A stretch of DNA of 64,000 nucleotides from Natrinema versiforme (GTDB lineage: Archaea; Halobacteriota; Halobacteria; Halobacteriales; Natrialbaceae). The notes below the pieces were generated by a model, which searched no databases, was not told the origin of the DNA, and saw only the letters and a list, made by a program, of their open reading frames with translations. Position numbers and translations under genes: made by a program. Position 1 is the stretch's first letter. Each line of letters begins with the position of its first letter. The DNA is taken from the NCBI RefSeq assembly GCF_005576615.1, contig NZ_CP040330.1:1860001-1924000 (forward strand). Direction: 5' to 3'. Below are positions 1 through 8,430 of the stretch, piece after piece.

Positions 1-428
1 TCGTCCGACTCGCGCGCGAGGCCGAACCCCACCTCCGCGACGGCGAGGGCACCATCGTGAACATAACCTCCCGAAGCGTCAAGGAAGCCATCGATAGCCT
101 CGTGCTGTCGAACTCGGTCCGAATGAGCGTTATCGGTCTCGAGAAGACCCTCTCGAAGGAGTTCGCTCCCGAGGTACGGACGAACGCCGTCCTCCCCGGT
201 CCCCACGAGACCGAGCGAATCGAGAGCCTCGTCGAGCAGGCGGTCGATCGCGGCGACTACGACTCCTACGAGGAGGGGCTCGACGACTGGGCGAGCAACC
301 CGCTCGATCGGATCGGCGATCCGATGGAACTCGGTAACACCGTCGCGTTCCTCTCGTCGCCGCTGTCGGGGTATATCAACGGCGAGAGCGTACTGATCGA
401 CGGTGGCTCCACGGGGGCGACCCTATGA
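1..428 (+). CDS. SDR family protein, 5' truncated, catalytic Tyr/Lys replaced
   Basis: The window cuts the 5' end; the reading frame is open from base 3 and ends at TGA 426-428 (about 141 residues). The visible part is the C-terminal half of a short-chain dehydrogenase/reductase: VNITS strand with the catalytic-Ser position, the helix ending VIGLEKTLSKE, then TNAVLPGPHET as the usual substrate-side loop, and a C-terminal SGYINGESVLIDGG. Counting from VNITS, the normal YxxxK positions hold Ser and Arg (SNSVR). Similar S/R replacements are known in a divergent BKR-like SDR subgroup, so it may bind NAD(P) with altered chemistry. It overlaps the cupin gene by ATGA, so the two are probably translationally coupled. 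Confidence 0.85.
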   Translation, partial: VRLAREAEPHLRDGEGTIVNITSRSVKEAIDSLVLSNSVRMSVIGLEKTLSKEFAPEVRTNAVLPGPHETERIESLVEQAVDRGDYDSYEEGLDDWASNPLDRIGDPMELGNTVAFLSSPLSGYINGESVLIDGGSTGATL

Positions 429-772
429 GGCCGGTCGACTTCGACGACGCGGAGACGTACGAACCCGACGACGGCTGGCGGCGCGTCTCGATGGCCGGCA
501 GCGACCAGTTCTCCTTCGAGTGGTTCGAGAAACCGCCCGGACACAGCTCACCGATGCACGACCACGAGAACGAGCAGGTCTGTCTCTGTCTCGAGGGCGA
601 ACTCACGGTCGCGACCGAGGACGACGAAGTGACCCTCGAGAAGTTCGACTCCGTCCTGCTCGAGTCCGATGAACCCCACCGCGTGGAGAACACGGGCGAC
701 GAACTGGCGGTCGGACTGGACGTCTTCGCGCCCGGCCGATCGTTCGACTTCTGGACCGACAGGGACGAATGA
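425..772 (+). CDS. Small single-domain cupin protein
   Basis: A 115-residue protein with one cupin beta-barrel. Metal-site motif 1 is MHDHENEQ (His45, His47, Glu50) after PPGHSSP, and motif 2 is EPHRVENTG with the fourth His. The length is normal for stand-alone cupins, which can be metal-dependent isomerases, dioxygenases or sugar-acid binding proteins. The start ATG overlaps the stop of the SDR gene (ATGA), and its own stop overlaps the start of the FAH gene in the same way, so the three genes look like one operon. The exact reaction cannot be read from sequence; a role on the same small carbonyl or acid substrate as its neighbours is inferred. Confidence 0.85.
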   Translation: MRPVDFDDAETYEPDDGWRRVSMAGSDQFSFEWFEKPPGHSSPMHDHENEQVCLCLEGELTVATEDDEVTLEKFDSVLLESDEPHRVENTGDELAVGLDVFAPGRSFDFWTDRDE

Positions 773-1590
773 AGTACCTCGCACGAACTGCCGATGGGCG
801 ACCGCTGCTCGGTGACGGCGAGGGGTTCGTCCCCCTTTCGTCGGCCGCTCCGGACGCCGAGACCGTCCGCGACGCGCTTCCCCGCGCTGCGAGCGGGACG
901 CTGCCCGACATCGACGATGCTCCCGCCGACCGGATCGACCGGGAGCACGTCCGGTTCGGACCGCCGCTTTCCCGGTTCGGGAAGCTCTGGGGAATCGGCC
1001 TGAACTACGCCGAACACGCCGGTGATCTGGACGAACAGCGGCCCGACGAACCGGCGAGCTTCCTGAAACCCGACAACGCCCTCACCGGGCCCGGTGGACC
1101 GATCCGGCTCCCACCGGCCGAGCAGACTGACGGCGTGACGGCAGAGGCCGAACTCGCCGTGTTGATCGGTCGAGAGTGTCGCAACGTCGACGAGGAGTCA
1201 GCCGACGACGTGATCGCCGGCTACCTCCCGGTCATCGACATGACCGCTGAGGATATTCTCCAGCGGAACCCGCGATTCCTGACGCGGGCCAAAAGTTTCG
1301 ACTCGTTCCTCGTCGTCGGACCGACGATCGCCGTGCCCGAGGAACCGCCGTCGCTCGAGGAGATAACGGTCCAGACGATCGTCAACGAGACGGTCGCGGC
1401 CGAGAACGAGGTCAGCAACATGCTGTTCCCGCCCCGAGAGATCGTCTCGTTCCATTCCGACGTGATGACGTTACGGCCGGGCGATCTCTTCAGCACGGGA
1501 ACGCCCGGAGCGGAGCAGATCGATCCGGGCGATCACGTTCGCGCGTCCGTCGAGACGATCGGCTCCGTCGACGCGCCGGTCGTCCGTTGA
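769..1590 (+). CDS. Fumarylacetoacetate hydrolase (FAH) family protein
   Basis: 273 residues. The catalytic FAH fold starts near GIGLNYAEHA (about residue 80). Metal ligands are visible as the Glu-x-Glu pair in TAEAELAVLIG and the Asp in VIDMTAED. RAKSFDSFLVVGP and LRPGDLFSTGTP are family-typical blocks. These Mg/Mn enzymes hydrolyse or decarboxylate beta-diketo or oxaloacetate-like acids; examples are diketo-deoxy sugar acid hydrolases and HpcE-like decarboxylases. Third gene of an SDR-cupin-FAH operon with ATGA overlaps. By analogy with diketo-hydrolase sugar-acid pathways, the SDR could oxidise a keto-deoxy acid and this enzyme cleave the diketo product; that is inference. Confidence 0.88.
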   Translation: MKYLARTADGRPLLGDGEGFVPLSSAAPDAETVRDALPRAASGTLPDIDDAPADRIDREHVRFGPPLSRFGKLWGIGLNYAEHAGDLDEQRPDEPASFLKPDNALTGPGGPIRLPPAEQTDGVTAEAELAVLIGRECRNVDEESADDVIAGYLPVIDMTAEDILQRNPRFLTRAKSFDSFLVVGPTIAVPEEPPSLEEITVQTIVNETVAAENEVSNMLFPPREIVSFHSDVMTLRPGDLFSTGTPGAEQIDPGDHVRASVETIGSVDAPVVR

Positions 1591-1685
1591 CTGCTGACGG
1601 GAGACCGATTCGGCGTCGACACGAACGAGTTCGGACGGACGTGACCGCCGCCCGACTCCAATTCCGGCCTCCGGCTGACAAAGCG

Positions 1686-1691
1686 TTTTAC
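1686..1691 (+). promoter_or_regulatory. TATA box for the threonine-synthase-like gene
   Basis: TTTTAC centred about 28 nt before ATG 1717, the spacing expected for a leaderless haloarchaeal transcript. It supports 1717 as the true start. Confidence 0.55.
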
Positions 1692-1716
1692 CGTCGCGGC
1701 GAGACCGATACGGCAA

Positions 1717-2895
1717 ATGGAGCGAACGGTCTCGTGTTACGATTGCGGGGAGGCGTATACGGCCGCCGAGCGAAAACGCTGTGACTGCGGCGAGCCGCTC
1801 TGGTTCGATGTCGATCCGGACGGACTCGAGTGGCCCGACGCCGGATCGATCGACGACATGTGGCGGTACGCCGACGTCCTCCCAGTGTCCGATTCGACCG
1901 GAATCGCGCCGGGCGGGACGCCGCTATTCCGCGCGAATCGCCTCGACGATTACGTCGGTTGTAATCTGTCCCTGAAAAACGAAGGGCAAAACCCGACGGG
2001 GAGCTTCAAGGACCGGGGGAGCGCGGTCGGAATCAGGGGGACGATCGAGGGCGGAGCGGAGTGGGTCGGCACCGTCTCCCACGGAAACATGGCGCTGAGT
2101 ACGAGCGCGTACGCCGCGAGCGCCGACCTCGAGTGTGCGGTGTTCGTCCCGGCGGACACGCCGCCGGAGCGACTCGAGTTGATCGCTCGTCACGATCCCC
2201 ACGTCTTCAGGGTCGACGGCGACTACGGGCGGCTCTACGCGGACACGCTCTCGCTCGACGTCGGCGTGAACTTCGTCAATGCCGATACGCCGCTCCGCGT
2301 CGCCGGACAGAAGACGGTCGCCTACGAGATTCTCGAGCGACTGGCACCGGCGGTGCCGGACGCGATCGCCCTCCCGATAAGCAGCGGCGGACAGGCGAGC
2401 TCGATCTGGAAGGCGCTCCGAGAACTCACTCGAGCGGGCGTGATCGACGAGGTCCCGCGGCTGATCCTCTGTCAGGCGGCCGCGTGCGATCCGATCGCGA
2501 CCGCCTATCGAAACGGCGAGGCGGCGGTGACACCCGTGACGCCGGCGGAGACGATCGCCGTGTCGATCGCGAACAGCGACCCGCCGAGCGGCACGCGTGC
2601 GCTGACGGCCGCTCGCGACACCGGCGGCGCGGTCGTCTCGGTGTCCGACGAGGACATCCGCGAGGCGATGGACCGGATCGCGACGAGAGCCGGCGTCTCC
2701 GTCGAGCCCTCGAGTGCCGTCGCAGTCGCCGGCGTTCGCCAGCTGTCACGGACGGGGGCTCTCGAGGCGAGTGACGACGTCGTCGCGATTCTGACCGGGT
2801 CGGGATACAAGGAGCGCTACGACACCGACATCCGGAGTCGAACGATCGGAGTCGCCGACATCGAAGGAGCGCTGACGTCCATCGTCGATACCTAA
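1717..2895 (+). CDS. Threonine synthase-like PLP enzyme with N-terminal zinc ribbon
   Basis: 392 residues. The N-terminus carries a Cys pair set (Cys7, Cys10, Cys22, Cys24) typical of archaeal threonine synthases. The PLP Schiff-base Lys is Lys98 in NPTGSFKDRG, and a phosphate-binding PISSGGQASS loop follows near residue 225. This is fold type II (tryptophan synthase beta superfamily); the likely reaction is O-phosphohomoserine to threonine. Haloarchaea often encode several ThrC paralogues, so a variant substrate is possible and the symbol is withheld. A well-placed TATA box and lack of overlap suggest its own transcription unit. Confidence 0.85.
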   Translation: MERTVSCYDCGEAYTAAERKRCDCGEPLWFDVDPDGLEWPDAGSIDDMWRYADVLPVSDSTGIAPGGTPLFRANRLDDYVGCNLSLKNEGQNPTGSFKDRGSAVGIRGTIEGGAEWVGTVSHGNMALSTSAYAASADLECAVFVPADTPPERLELIARHDPHVFRVDGDYGRLYADTLSLDVGVNFVNADTPLRVAGQKTVAYEILERLAPAVPDAIALPISSGGQASSIWKALRELTRAGVIDEVPRLILCQAAACDPIATAYRNGEAAVTPVTPAETIAVSIANSDPPSGTRALTAARDTGGAVVSVSDEDIREAMDRIATRAGVSVEPSSAVAVAGVRQLSRTGALEASDDVVAILTGSGYKERYDTDIRSRTIGVADIEGALTSIVDT

Positions 2896-2924
2896 CTCGG
2901 TTCTCGATCCGTCTCGAGTGCGCC

Positions 2925-3482
2925 TTACGACGAGAAGGGAGGTTCGTCCTCCGGCTGGACTTCGAACGCGTTTAACACGCACGCCAGCATGCTGTAATAC
3001 CCTATCGTCGCGGTTAGGTCCGTGATTCCCTGACTGCCGAAGTGAGCGGCGGCGCGCTGGAACGTCGTTTCGGAAACGGCGTGTTCGCGGAGCAACTCCC
3101 TGCCGTACCGGACGACGAGGGCGTCGGTATCGGCCAACTTGTCGAGAGACTCCTCGCGAGCGACGGCCTCGATCGCGTTCGCCGGAACACCCTCTCGCCG
3201 GGCGACCGGCTCGTGAAACGCCCACTCGTAGGCGCAATCGAACTCGCGGGCCGTCGTGAGAATCGCGAGTTCCCGCTCCCGTCCGGAGGGGCTGCTCTCG
3301 AATCGGACGTACGTCCCGAGATGGCCCACCCGTCCGGCCAGCTCCGGGCTGTTCAGGAGCACTGGAAACGGACCGCTGACTGTTTCGCGAGTGTCCGCGA
3401 TGCGGTCGTACTGTTCGTGCTGGTCTTCGGGCACCTGTGATCTCCGCGAGACCGTCGGTATCCTCGATGATTGGTCGCTCAT
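2925..3482 (-). CDS. Carboxymuconolactone decarboxylase (CMD/AhpD-like) family protein
   Basis: 185 residues from ATG 3482; a GTG directly upstream is less likely. The CMD domain spans roughly residues 40-170. The active-site-like set is Glu71 in RERELAIL followed by EFDCAYEWAFHEP with Cys83, Glu86 and His90. Members include gamma-carboxymuconolactone decarboxylases and AhpD-type alkylhydroperoxidases; the single Cys here argues against classical CxxC AhpD chemistry. It converges with the threonine-synthase-like gene and lies 93 nt downstream of the start side of nothing obvious; the MFS gene ends just beyond its 5' end, so it may be the second gene of that minus-strand unit. Confidence 0.8.
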   Translation of the reverse strand: MSDQSSRIPTVSRRSQVPEDQHEQYDRIADTRETVSGPFPVLLNSPELAGRVGHLGTYVRFESSPSGRERELAILTTAREFDCAYEWAFHEPVARREGVPANAIEAVAREESLDKLADTDALVVRYGRELLREHAVSETTFQRAAAHFGSQGITDLTATIGYYSMLACVLNAFEVQPEDEPPFSS

Positions 3483-3575
3483 CACACACCGTTTCGACGA
3501 CCCGAGTGTAATAGTTGACGCGTCGAGAGACGGTTCAGATTGGCTCGAGATTGGCGTTTCAACGCGGGACCGACG

Positions 3576-4865
3576 CTAATCGTCTCCAGGCTCCGCTGTG
3601 CCCTGACTCCCCCCGGTATAGCCGCTGGCGAGCAACGAATAGCTGAGTGCGGACGCGAGAAATGCGAAGCCGGCGAGCGTCGTAAACATCGCGAACGCAC
3701 CGAAACCGTCGTAGATAAGTCCGGTGATCGCGGCACCGAGCGCGCCGATTCCGAACGTCCCGACGTACGTGAATCCGTAGGAGAGGCCGCGAGCGTTCGC
3801 CGGGGAGTACTGTGCGATCGTCGCCTGATAGAGCGGCTGGATCATAAAGAGCAGAAATCCAAGCACTGCGCTGACCAGAGCGAGCAGGGCGATATTCGCC
3901 CGTGCAGCGGGAACGAAAACGAGTGCTGTGACCGCGAGCGATCCGAAGACGACCATCAGTCCTCGTTCGGTCGCTACTCGCTCGGTGAGGGTTCCGCCGA
4001 CGTACTGTCCACCGATGCCGACCATCAGGAGGCCCGTATAGACGTATCGGGACGGTTCGAACTCCGCCGCCATCGGGGAATCTGGGTCGAAGACCTGCAT
4101 ATCGCCGACGACCGGTTCGAGCATCGTGGTGAGTATCTCGGGGAGCAACGTCAATGCCCCGCGGTAAAACAGCCCGTTGAGCATCACGATGACGAAGACG
4201 ATGCTGAAACCGGTTGCAAACAGTGCCTTCGAGCCAGACCATAGTTCCGATAGCGACGATGCCGAGGTCGCGTTGCTCGAGTCGGCGTTCGCCTGCCGGT
4301 CCTTCGTGCCTGCGGTTTCGTCGAATCGAACCCACAGCGCGTACAGCGCGACGAGCAAGGCGGGAATCGCCAACAGGGCGGTGACGATCCGCCAGTCGAC
4401 GACGAGCAAGAGCAGTGCCGTCGCCAGCGGACCGAGTGCGATGCCGGCGTTCCCCGCCATCCCGTGATAGGCGAACGCGGATCCGCGGTCGACGACGCCC
4501 CTGCTAACGAGTGCGAGCCCCGCCGGATGGTAGATGCTCGCTGCGACGCCCCAGCAAACCAGCGCGAGCACGAGTACTGGAAGGGTCGGTGCCACGCTCA
4601 GGAGGAGAAACGACGCGCCCATACCGACGAGACAGCAGACGATCAGCGTTCGCGATCCGTAGATATCGGCGAGGATACCGCTCGGAAGCGCTCCTAACCC
4701 GAACATGGCGTAGCCCGCGGAAACGACGACGGCCAGGGAGCCGATCGAGATCGAGAACTCGCCGACCCACAGGAGCATCAGAATCGGGATAGAGAGCTCG
4801 TAGGTGTGTACCATCGCGTGGGATAGCATTACGAATTTGATGATAGACCGGTCGTTCGTATCCAT
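3576..4865 (-). CDS. MFS transporter
   Basis: 429 residues from ATG 4865 (MDTNDRSIIKF). The reading frame stays open for 39 more codons upstream, but that part is basic and unlike a membrane protein. About 12 hydrophobic helices are visible, with MFS loop motif GILADIYGSRTLIVCC between helices 2 and 3 and a large central loop near residues 185-210 (TAGTKDRQANADSSNATSAS). The substrate cannot be inferred. It may export or import a small organic molecule linked to the downstream CMD-family protein (93-nt gap, same strand). The long AT-rich spacer upstream (4866-5526) should contain its promoter. Confidence 0.88.
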   Translation of the reverse strand: MDTNDRSIIKFVMLSHAMVHTYELSIPILMLLWVGEFSISIGSLAVVVSAGYAMFGLGALPSGILADIYGSRTLIVCCLVGMGASFLLLSVAPTLPVLVLALVCWGVAASIYHPAGLALVSRGVVDRGSAFAYHGMAGNAGIALGPLATALLLLVVDWRIVTALLAIPALLVALYALWVRFDETAGTKDRQANADSSNATSASSLSELWSGSKALFATGFSIVFVIVMLNGLFYRGALTLLPEILTTMLEPVVGDMQVFDPDSPMAAEFEPSRYVYTGLLMVGIGGQYVGGTLTERVATERGLMVVFGSLAVTALVFVPAARANIALLALVSAVLGFLLFMIQPLYQATIAQYSPANARGLSYGFTYVGTFGIGALGAAITGLIYDGFGAFAMFTTLAGFAFLASALSYSLLASGYTGGSQGTAEPGDD

Positions 4866-5526
4866 AGCACTACTCGTCTGGCCATCGTCTCGGATGGTAA
4901 AAGCACGTCTTCCAGCAGCGTTTACACGATCGTGTCGGCTTCGCGGCAGCTCTGTGAAGCCGACCGAGTTCCGCTCCGTCAACAGGTGCGACCCGTGGAG
5001 TCAGCTGCGTCCCCGGTCCGATCGTTGTCTCAACACGTCCTATCATATTTAGATATGTGTCGGAAAGAGTAAAATAGATACACAGCCGGCACCCATATAC
5101 TAAATGTATGACACGACTGGTAGCTTAGGATATACAATAAGAAAGTAAAATTCCCGCTATAATAGCTAATAGTTTCTTATAACCCGAAAATATTTTCCTG
5201 AACAATATTATTCGTCCAGATCTTTTGGACAACTCGGAATGAATGGCGGGCTGCGGTTACGAGCCTCCTACACCAGATAAGTGCGGGATAAGTCACGCCA
5301 AGATACGCCTAGAAATCATATAACTCGTAGAATAGTCGTTTAGATAAGTATTCTTTATCTGGTAAATGCAAGATAGTACCAGATATAGTATCTATAGGAA
5401 GTAGGTATAGACGCCACCGCTAACGGAGTGCAGACTCGGTCGTAGTTGACAATTGAAGACATTCTCCGGAAGAAAACGTAGAAAGGTCAGCGTCCGACCG
5501 CCGACTGTTCGGTCTGTCGCAGAGCG
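4866..5526. other. 661-nt spacer with AT-rich core
   Basis: No convincing gene. The part nearest the MFS gene (to about 5040) has normal composition, while about 5041-5410 is strikingly AT-rich. It contains an inverted repeat (5356-5385) and a third half-site copy near 5272-5279. It lies upstream of the MFS gene and downstream of the J-domain gene. Confidence 0.6.
5356..5385. repeat. 9-bp inverted repeat TATCTGGTA/TACCAGATA
   Basis: TATCTGGTA at 5356-5364 and TACCAGATA at 5377-5385 are perfect inverted copies separated by 12 nt. ACCAGATA occurs again at 5272-5279. Such dyads can be operators, but no regulator is adjacent. Confidence 0.5.
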
Positions 5527-6846
5527 TTACCGGTCGAAGTGCTTTCTGATGGTCGCCCGCAGCGGCAGTCCCAGCGCGCCCGCGAGCGGGAGGATCACGA
5601 ACGCGGCGAGATCGATCGGGAGCGACGCGGCGCCGGCCGCGGCGACGCCGAATCCGGCGAGCGGCGCGAGGACCGGGAGGACGTAGCCGTAGGACGGCTT
5701 CCAGCCCGGGCCGCGTCTGGTCCGGCGGACGATCACGCCGAACAGCAACGGCATGAGCACCGCACCCGCGAGCAGGGGACCGCCGACCAACGTCGTCGTC
5801 GCCCCCAGCGCGAGCGCGACGACGATCGTCTCGTTGATCGTCAGCCGCCCCCACGTGTTCTCTCTGGTGACCGCACGAACGACGAGCAGGCTCACCAGCG
5901 CGAGCGCGACGACACCCGCCAGCGCGCCGTACCACAGCGTCGCCTCGAGCGGCGGCGCGACGAATTCGACGCCCTGAACGAACGCGAGCGTCGTCTCGAG
6001 CCCGTGGCGGCTCTCCGAGAGCAGCGTCCAGAGCCCGGCCGGGTCGGCACCGGTCGACCGGAGGTCGGTCCAGAGCGAGCCGAGACCGTCCTGATTCTCG
6101 AGGCCGAAGTGGCCGAGGCCGGCGGCGTAGACGAGGACGGAGAGCCAGATCAGCGGCAACGAGAAGTTCTGTCGCCGCCACCAGCGGGTGAGGTGGTTAC
6201 CGGCGGTATCAGCGGTTCCGGACCCGGAACCGGTCGCGGTCCCGCCGGATCGGGCGGTTCCGCGAGCGGACCCGCCGCCCGACCCACCGGTTCGGTTACT
6301 GGTTCCCGACCCGTTACTGCCGGCGGACCCCGTCCCCGTTCCGGATCCAGTTCCGGTACTTGCTGTACTCGAGGCACCGCTGGCGGTGCTAGCCGAGGCC
6401 GACGCCGTTCCGGCCGTCGACGTCGCCCCGCTCGAGCCGGCGGTCGACGACGACCGACCGCCGGTCGACGAACTGGACGCTGCGGCGCCAGCCGACGACG
6501 CGGTCGACGCTTCGGCGGACGCCGTCTCCGATTCCGAATAGCTCAGTTCCGTGCCGCTCGAGTCATCCTCGTCTCCGTCGTCGCTCTTCCAGACGTCGGG
6601 GGAGGGGAGGCCGCTGGTTCGCTTCGCGACGTAATCCTCGTGGCCGAGTCGGTCGTAGGCCTGCCGTTCGACCGGGTCACCGAGGATGTCGTAGGCCGTT
6701 TTGACCGCGGTGAACTGGGCCTGCGCGCGGTCGTCGTCGTTCAGATCGGGGTGGTAGACGCGGACCTGATCGCGATAGGCGTCCTTGATCTCGTCTTGGG
6801 AGGCGTCGGGCGGGATCTCGAGAAGGTCGTAAAAATCCTCTGTCAT
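5527..6846 (-). CDS. Membrane-anchored DnaJ-domain protein with long Ser/Thr/Gly linker
   Basis: 439 residues. The N-terminal J domain (about 4-70) has the HPD signature at His32-Asp34, so it should stimulate Hsp70/DnaK ATPase. There is no Gly/Phe-zinc-finger-CTD of true DnaJ. Residues about 90-220 are a low-complexity Ser/Ala/Thr/Gly linker, followed by about five hydrophobic helices (from LPLIWLSVLVYAAGLG onward) ending in a basic tail. The layout suggests a chaperone recruiter tethered to the membrane, perhaps with the J domain cytoplasmic. No dnaK is in the window. A TATA-like TTATAA lies about 50 nt upstream, so a short leader is likely. Confidence 0.85.
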   Translation of the reverse strand: MTEDFYDLLEIPPDASQDEIKDAYRDQVRVYHPDLNDDDRAQAQFTAVKTAYDILGDPVERQAYDRLGHEDYVAKRTSGLPSPDVWKSDDGDEDDSSGTELSYSESETASAEASTASSAGAAASSSSTGGRSSSTAGSSGATSTAGTASASASTASGASSTASTGTGSGTGTGSAGSNGSGTSNRTGGSGGGSARGTARSGGTATGSGSGTADTAGNHLTRWWRRQNFSLPLIWLSVLVYAAGLGHFGLENQDGLGSLWTDLRSTGADPAGLWTLLSESRHGLETTLAFVQGVEFVAPPLEATLWYGALAGVVALALVSLLVVRAVTRENTWGRLTINETIVVALALGATTTLVGGPLLAGAVLMPLLFGVIVRRTRRGPGWKPSYGYVLPVLAPLAGFGVAAAGAASLPIDLAAFVILPLAGALGLPLRATIRKHFDR

Positions 6847-6981
6847 ATGAGCATAGGGGCGATGTGTTCTGTGACGATAGTTATCGGGACGGGGTTATAA
6901 TTTCGGTGTTCTTTCCGGTTCGGTATACTGTTTGCTCGAGGACAGTGGCTGTTTCGGCCGAGCCGGCCCGCGAACCGCCGC

Positions 6982-8328
6982 TTACGAGAAATCCGCGAGA
7001 GACGTTTGGCCGACCAAGCGATCGCCACACGCCGGGTCCGGATCAGGATCGGGATCGGCGTCCGGTTCGGGCTCGGACTCGTCCGCGGACTCCCGTTCAA
7101 CCTCGGTCTCGGCCTCGGCCTCAACCTCGAGTTCGGTTTCGGGGTCGGATCCGGCGGCGGACTCCCAGCCCTCGAGGCTGGTCTGGTCGGCGGTCGCGAA
7201 CTCGAGATTGGCGACCCGGACGCCGAGCTTGCGGACCGGCTCGCGCTCGAACTCGGCGAACAGGTCGCGAGCGATACGGTCGACGAGGTCGGGGTCGTCG
7301 ATCGGGCCGGGAAGCGACTTCTCGCGGGTGTTGACGTCGTACGGCGGCGTGACGGCTTTGACGCCGATGGTCCGGTACAGCGCGCCCTCGCGCCGGGCGC
7401 GATCCGCGACGGCCGCCGCGAGCGTCTCGATCAGCTCGTACTTCGGGTCGGGGTCTTCGACGGGCTCGGCGAAAGCCGACTCCCGCGAGAAGCTTTTGGG
7501 ATCGCCCTTCGGCTCGACCCGGCGGTCGTCCTCGCCGCGCGCGCGGTCGTACAGCTCCCGGCCGCGCTCGCCGAACCGCTCGACCAGCGGCTCCGGGTCG
7601 GTCGCGGCCACGTCGCCCGCCGTCTCGAGCCCCATCTCTCGAAGCTCTCGAGCGGTAACGGGGCCGACGCCGTGGAGCAGGTCGACCTCGAGCGGCGCGA
7701 GAAAGTCCCGGATGTCGCCGGGCTCGACGACGGTGAGTCCGTCGGGTTTGTCGAAGTCGCTGGCGATCTTGGCCGCGCTCATCGTGGGGGCGACGCCGAC
7801 ACTGACGGTGACGCCGACCTCCCGGCGGATGCGGTCCCTGATGTGGCGGGCGAAGCCGTCCGCGACCTCCCACGCGGTCCGCTCGGTCACGTCGAGGTAG
7901 GCCTCGTCGATACTGACCTCGCGGACGACGCCGGCGCAGTCGTGGAGAATCTCGCGAACGTCGGCCGCGACGGACTCGTAATAGTCCATGTCGACGGGCC
8001 GGTAGTAGCCCGTTTCGTCGCGCTCGAGGTCGGAATCGTCGAGCGTCCCGTTTTCGAACGCCGCGCGTCTGGGGAGCCGCTCGAGAGCCGTCGAGATCGC
8101 CTGTGCGCTCTCGACGCCGAACTCGCGGGCCTCGTAGCTGGCGGTGGCGACGGCACCGATCGTCTCCCCCTCCTCGTAGCCCATACCGACGACGAGGGGT
8201 TCCTCGCGGAGTTCGGGCTCGCGCAACCGCTCGCAGGAGGCGTAGAAGCAGTCGGCGTCGACGTGGCAGACGATCCGGTCCTCGTCGGCCTCGCGCTCGA
8301 CGCCCGGCAGCCGCGGCCCGTCGGACAT
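6982..8328 (-). CDS. dinB: DNA polymerase IV (Y-family translesion polymerase)
   Basis: 448 residues. The palm has the catalytic Asp in CHVDADCFYASCE (Asp24, Asp26) and SIDEAYLDV (Asp141, Glu142). A steric-gate Tyr/Phe block, helix-hairpin-helix region (LLHGVGPVTARELREMG) and little-finger domain follow. The C-terminus has a very acidic Glu/Asp/Pro stretch and ends in QTSLADFS (441-448), a PCNA-interacting PIP-box-like motif. It performs error-prone bypass of lesions and is recruited by the sliding clamp. The acidic tail before the PIP box is longer than in Sulfolobus Dpo4 and is a common halophile embellishment. Confidence 0.95.
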   Translation of the reverse strand: MSDGPRLPGVEREADEDRIVCHVDADCFYASCERLREPELREEPLVVGMGYEEGETIGAVATASYEAREFGVESAQAISTALERLPRRAAFENGTLDDSDLERDETGYYRPVDMDYYESVAADVREILHDCAGVVREVSIDEAYLDVTERTAWEVADGFARHIRDRIRREVGVTVSVGVAPTMSAAKIASDFDKPDGLTVVEPGDIRDFLAPLEVDLLHGVGPVTARELREMGLETAGDVAATDPEPLVERFGERGRELYDRARGEDDRRVEPKGDPKSFSRESAFAEPVEDPDPKYELIETLAAAVADRARREGALYRTIGVKAVTPPYDVNTREKSLPGPIDDPDLVDRIARDLFAEFEREPVRKLGVRVANLEFATADQTSLEGWESAAGSDPETELEVEAEAETEVERESADESEPEPDADPDPDPDPACGDRLVGQTSLADFS

Positions 8329-8430
8329 TCGTCTACCGGTCGATTCGTCCGGACCGACGTGAACGTTGCGCCCGCGGTGCGGTCGCGGTCGGCGGTCCGA
8401 TAGGCGAACCGCCGCCGTCCAGCAACGGTG

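Noticed and set aside
5241-5280. Possible tRNA-like or RNA stem in the AT-rich spacer
   Set aside because: Pairing GGCGGGCT/AGCCTCC is imperfect, and no cloverleaf or T-loop can be drawn.
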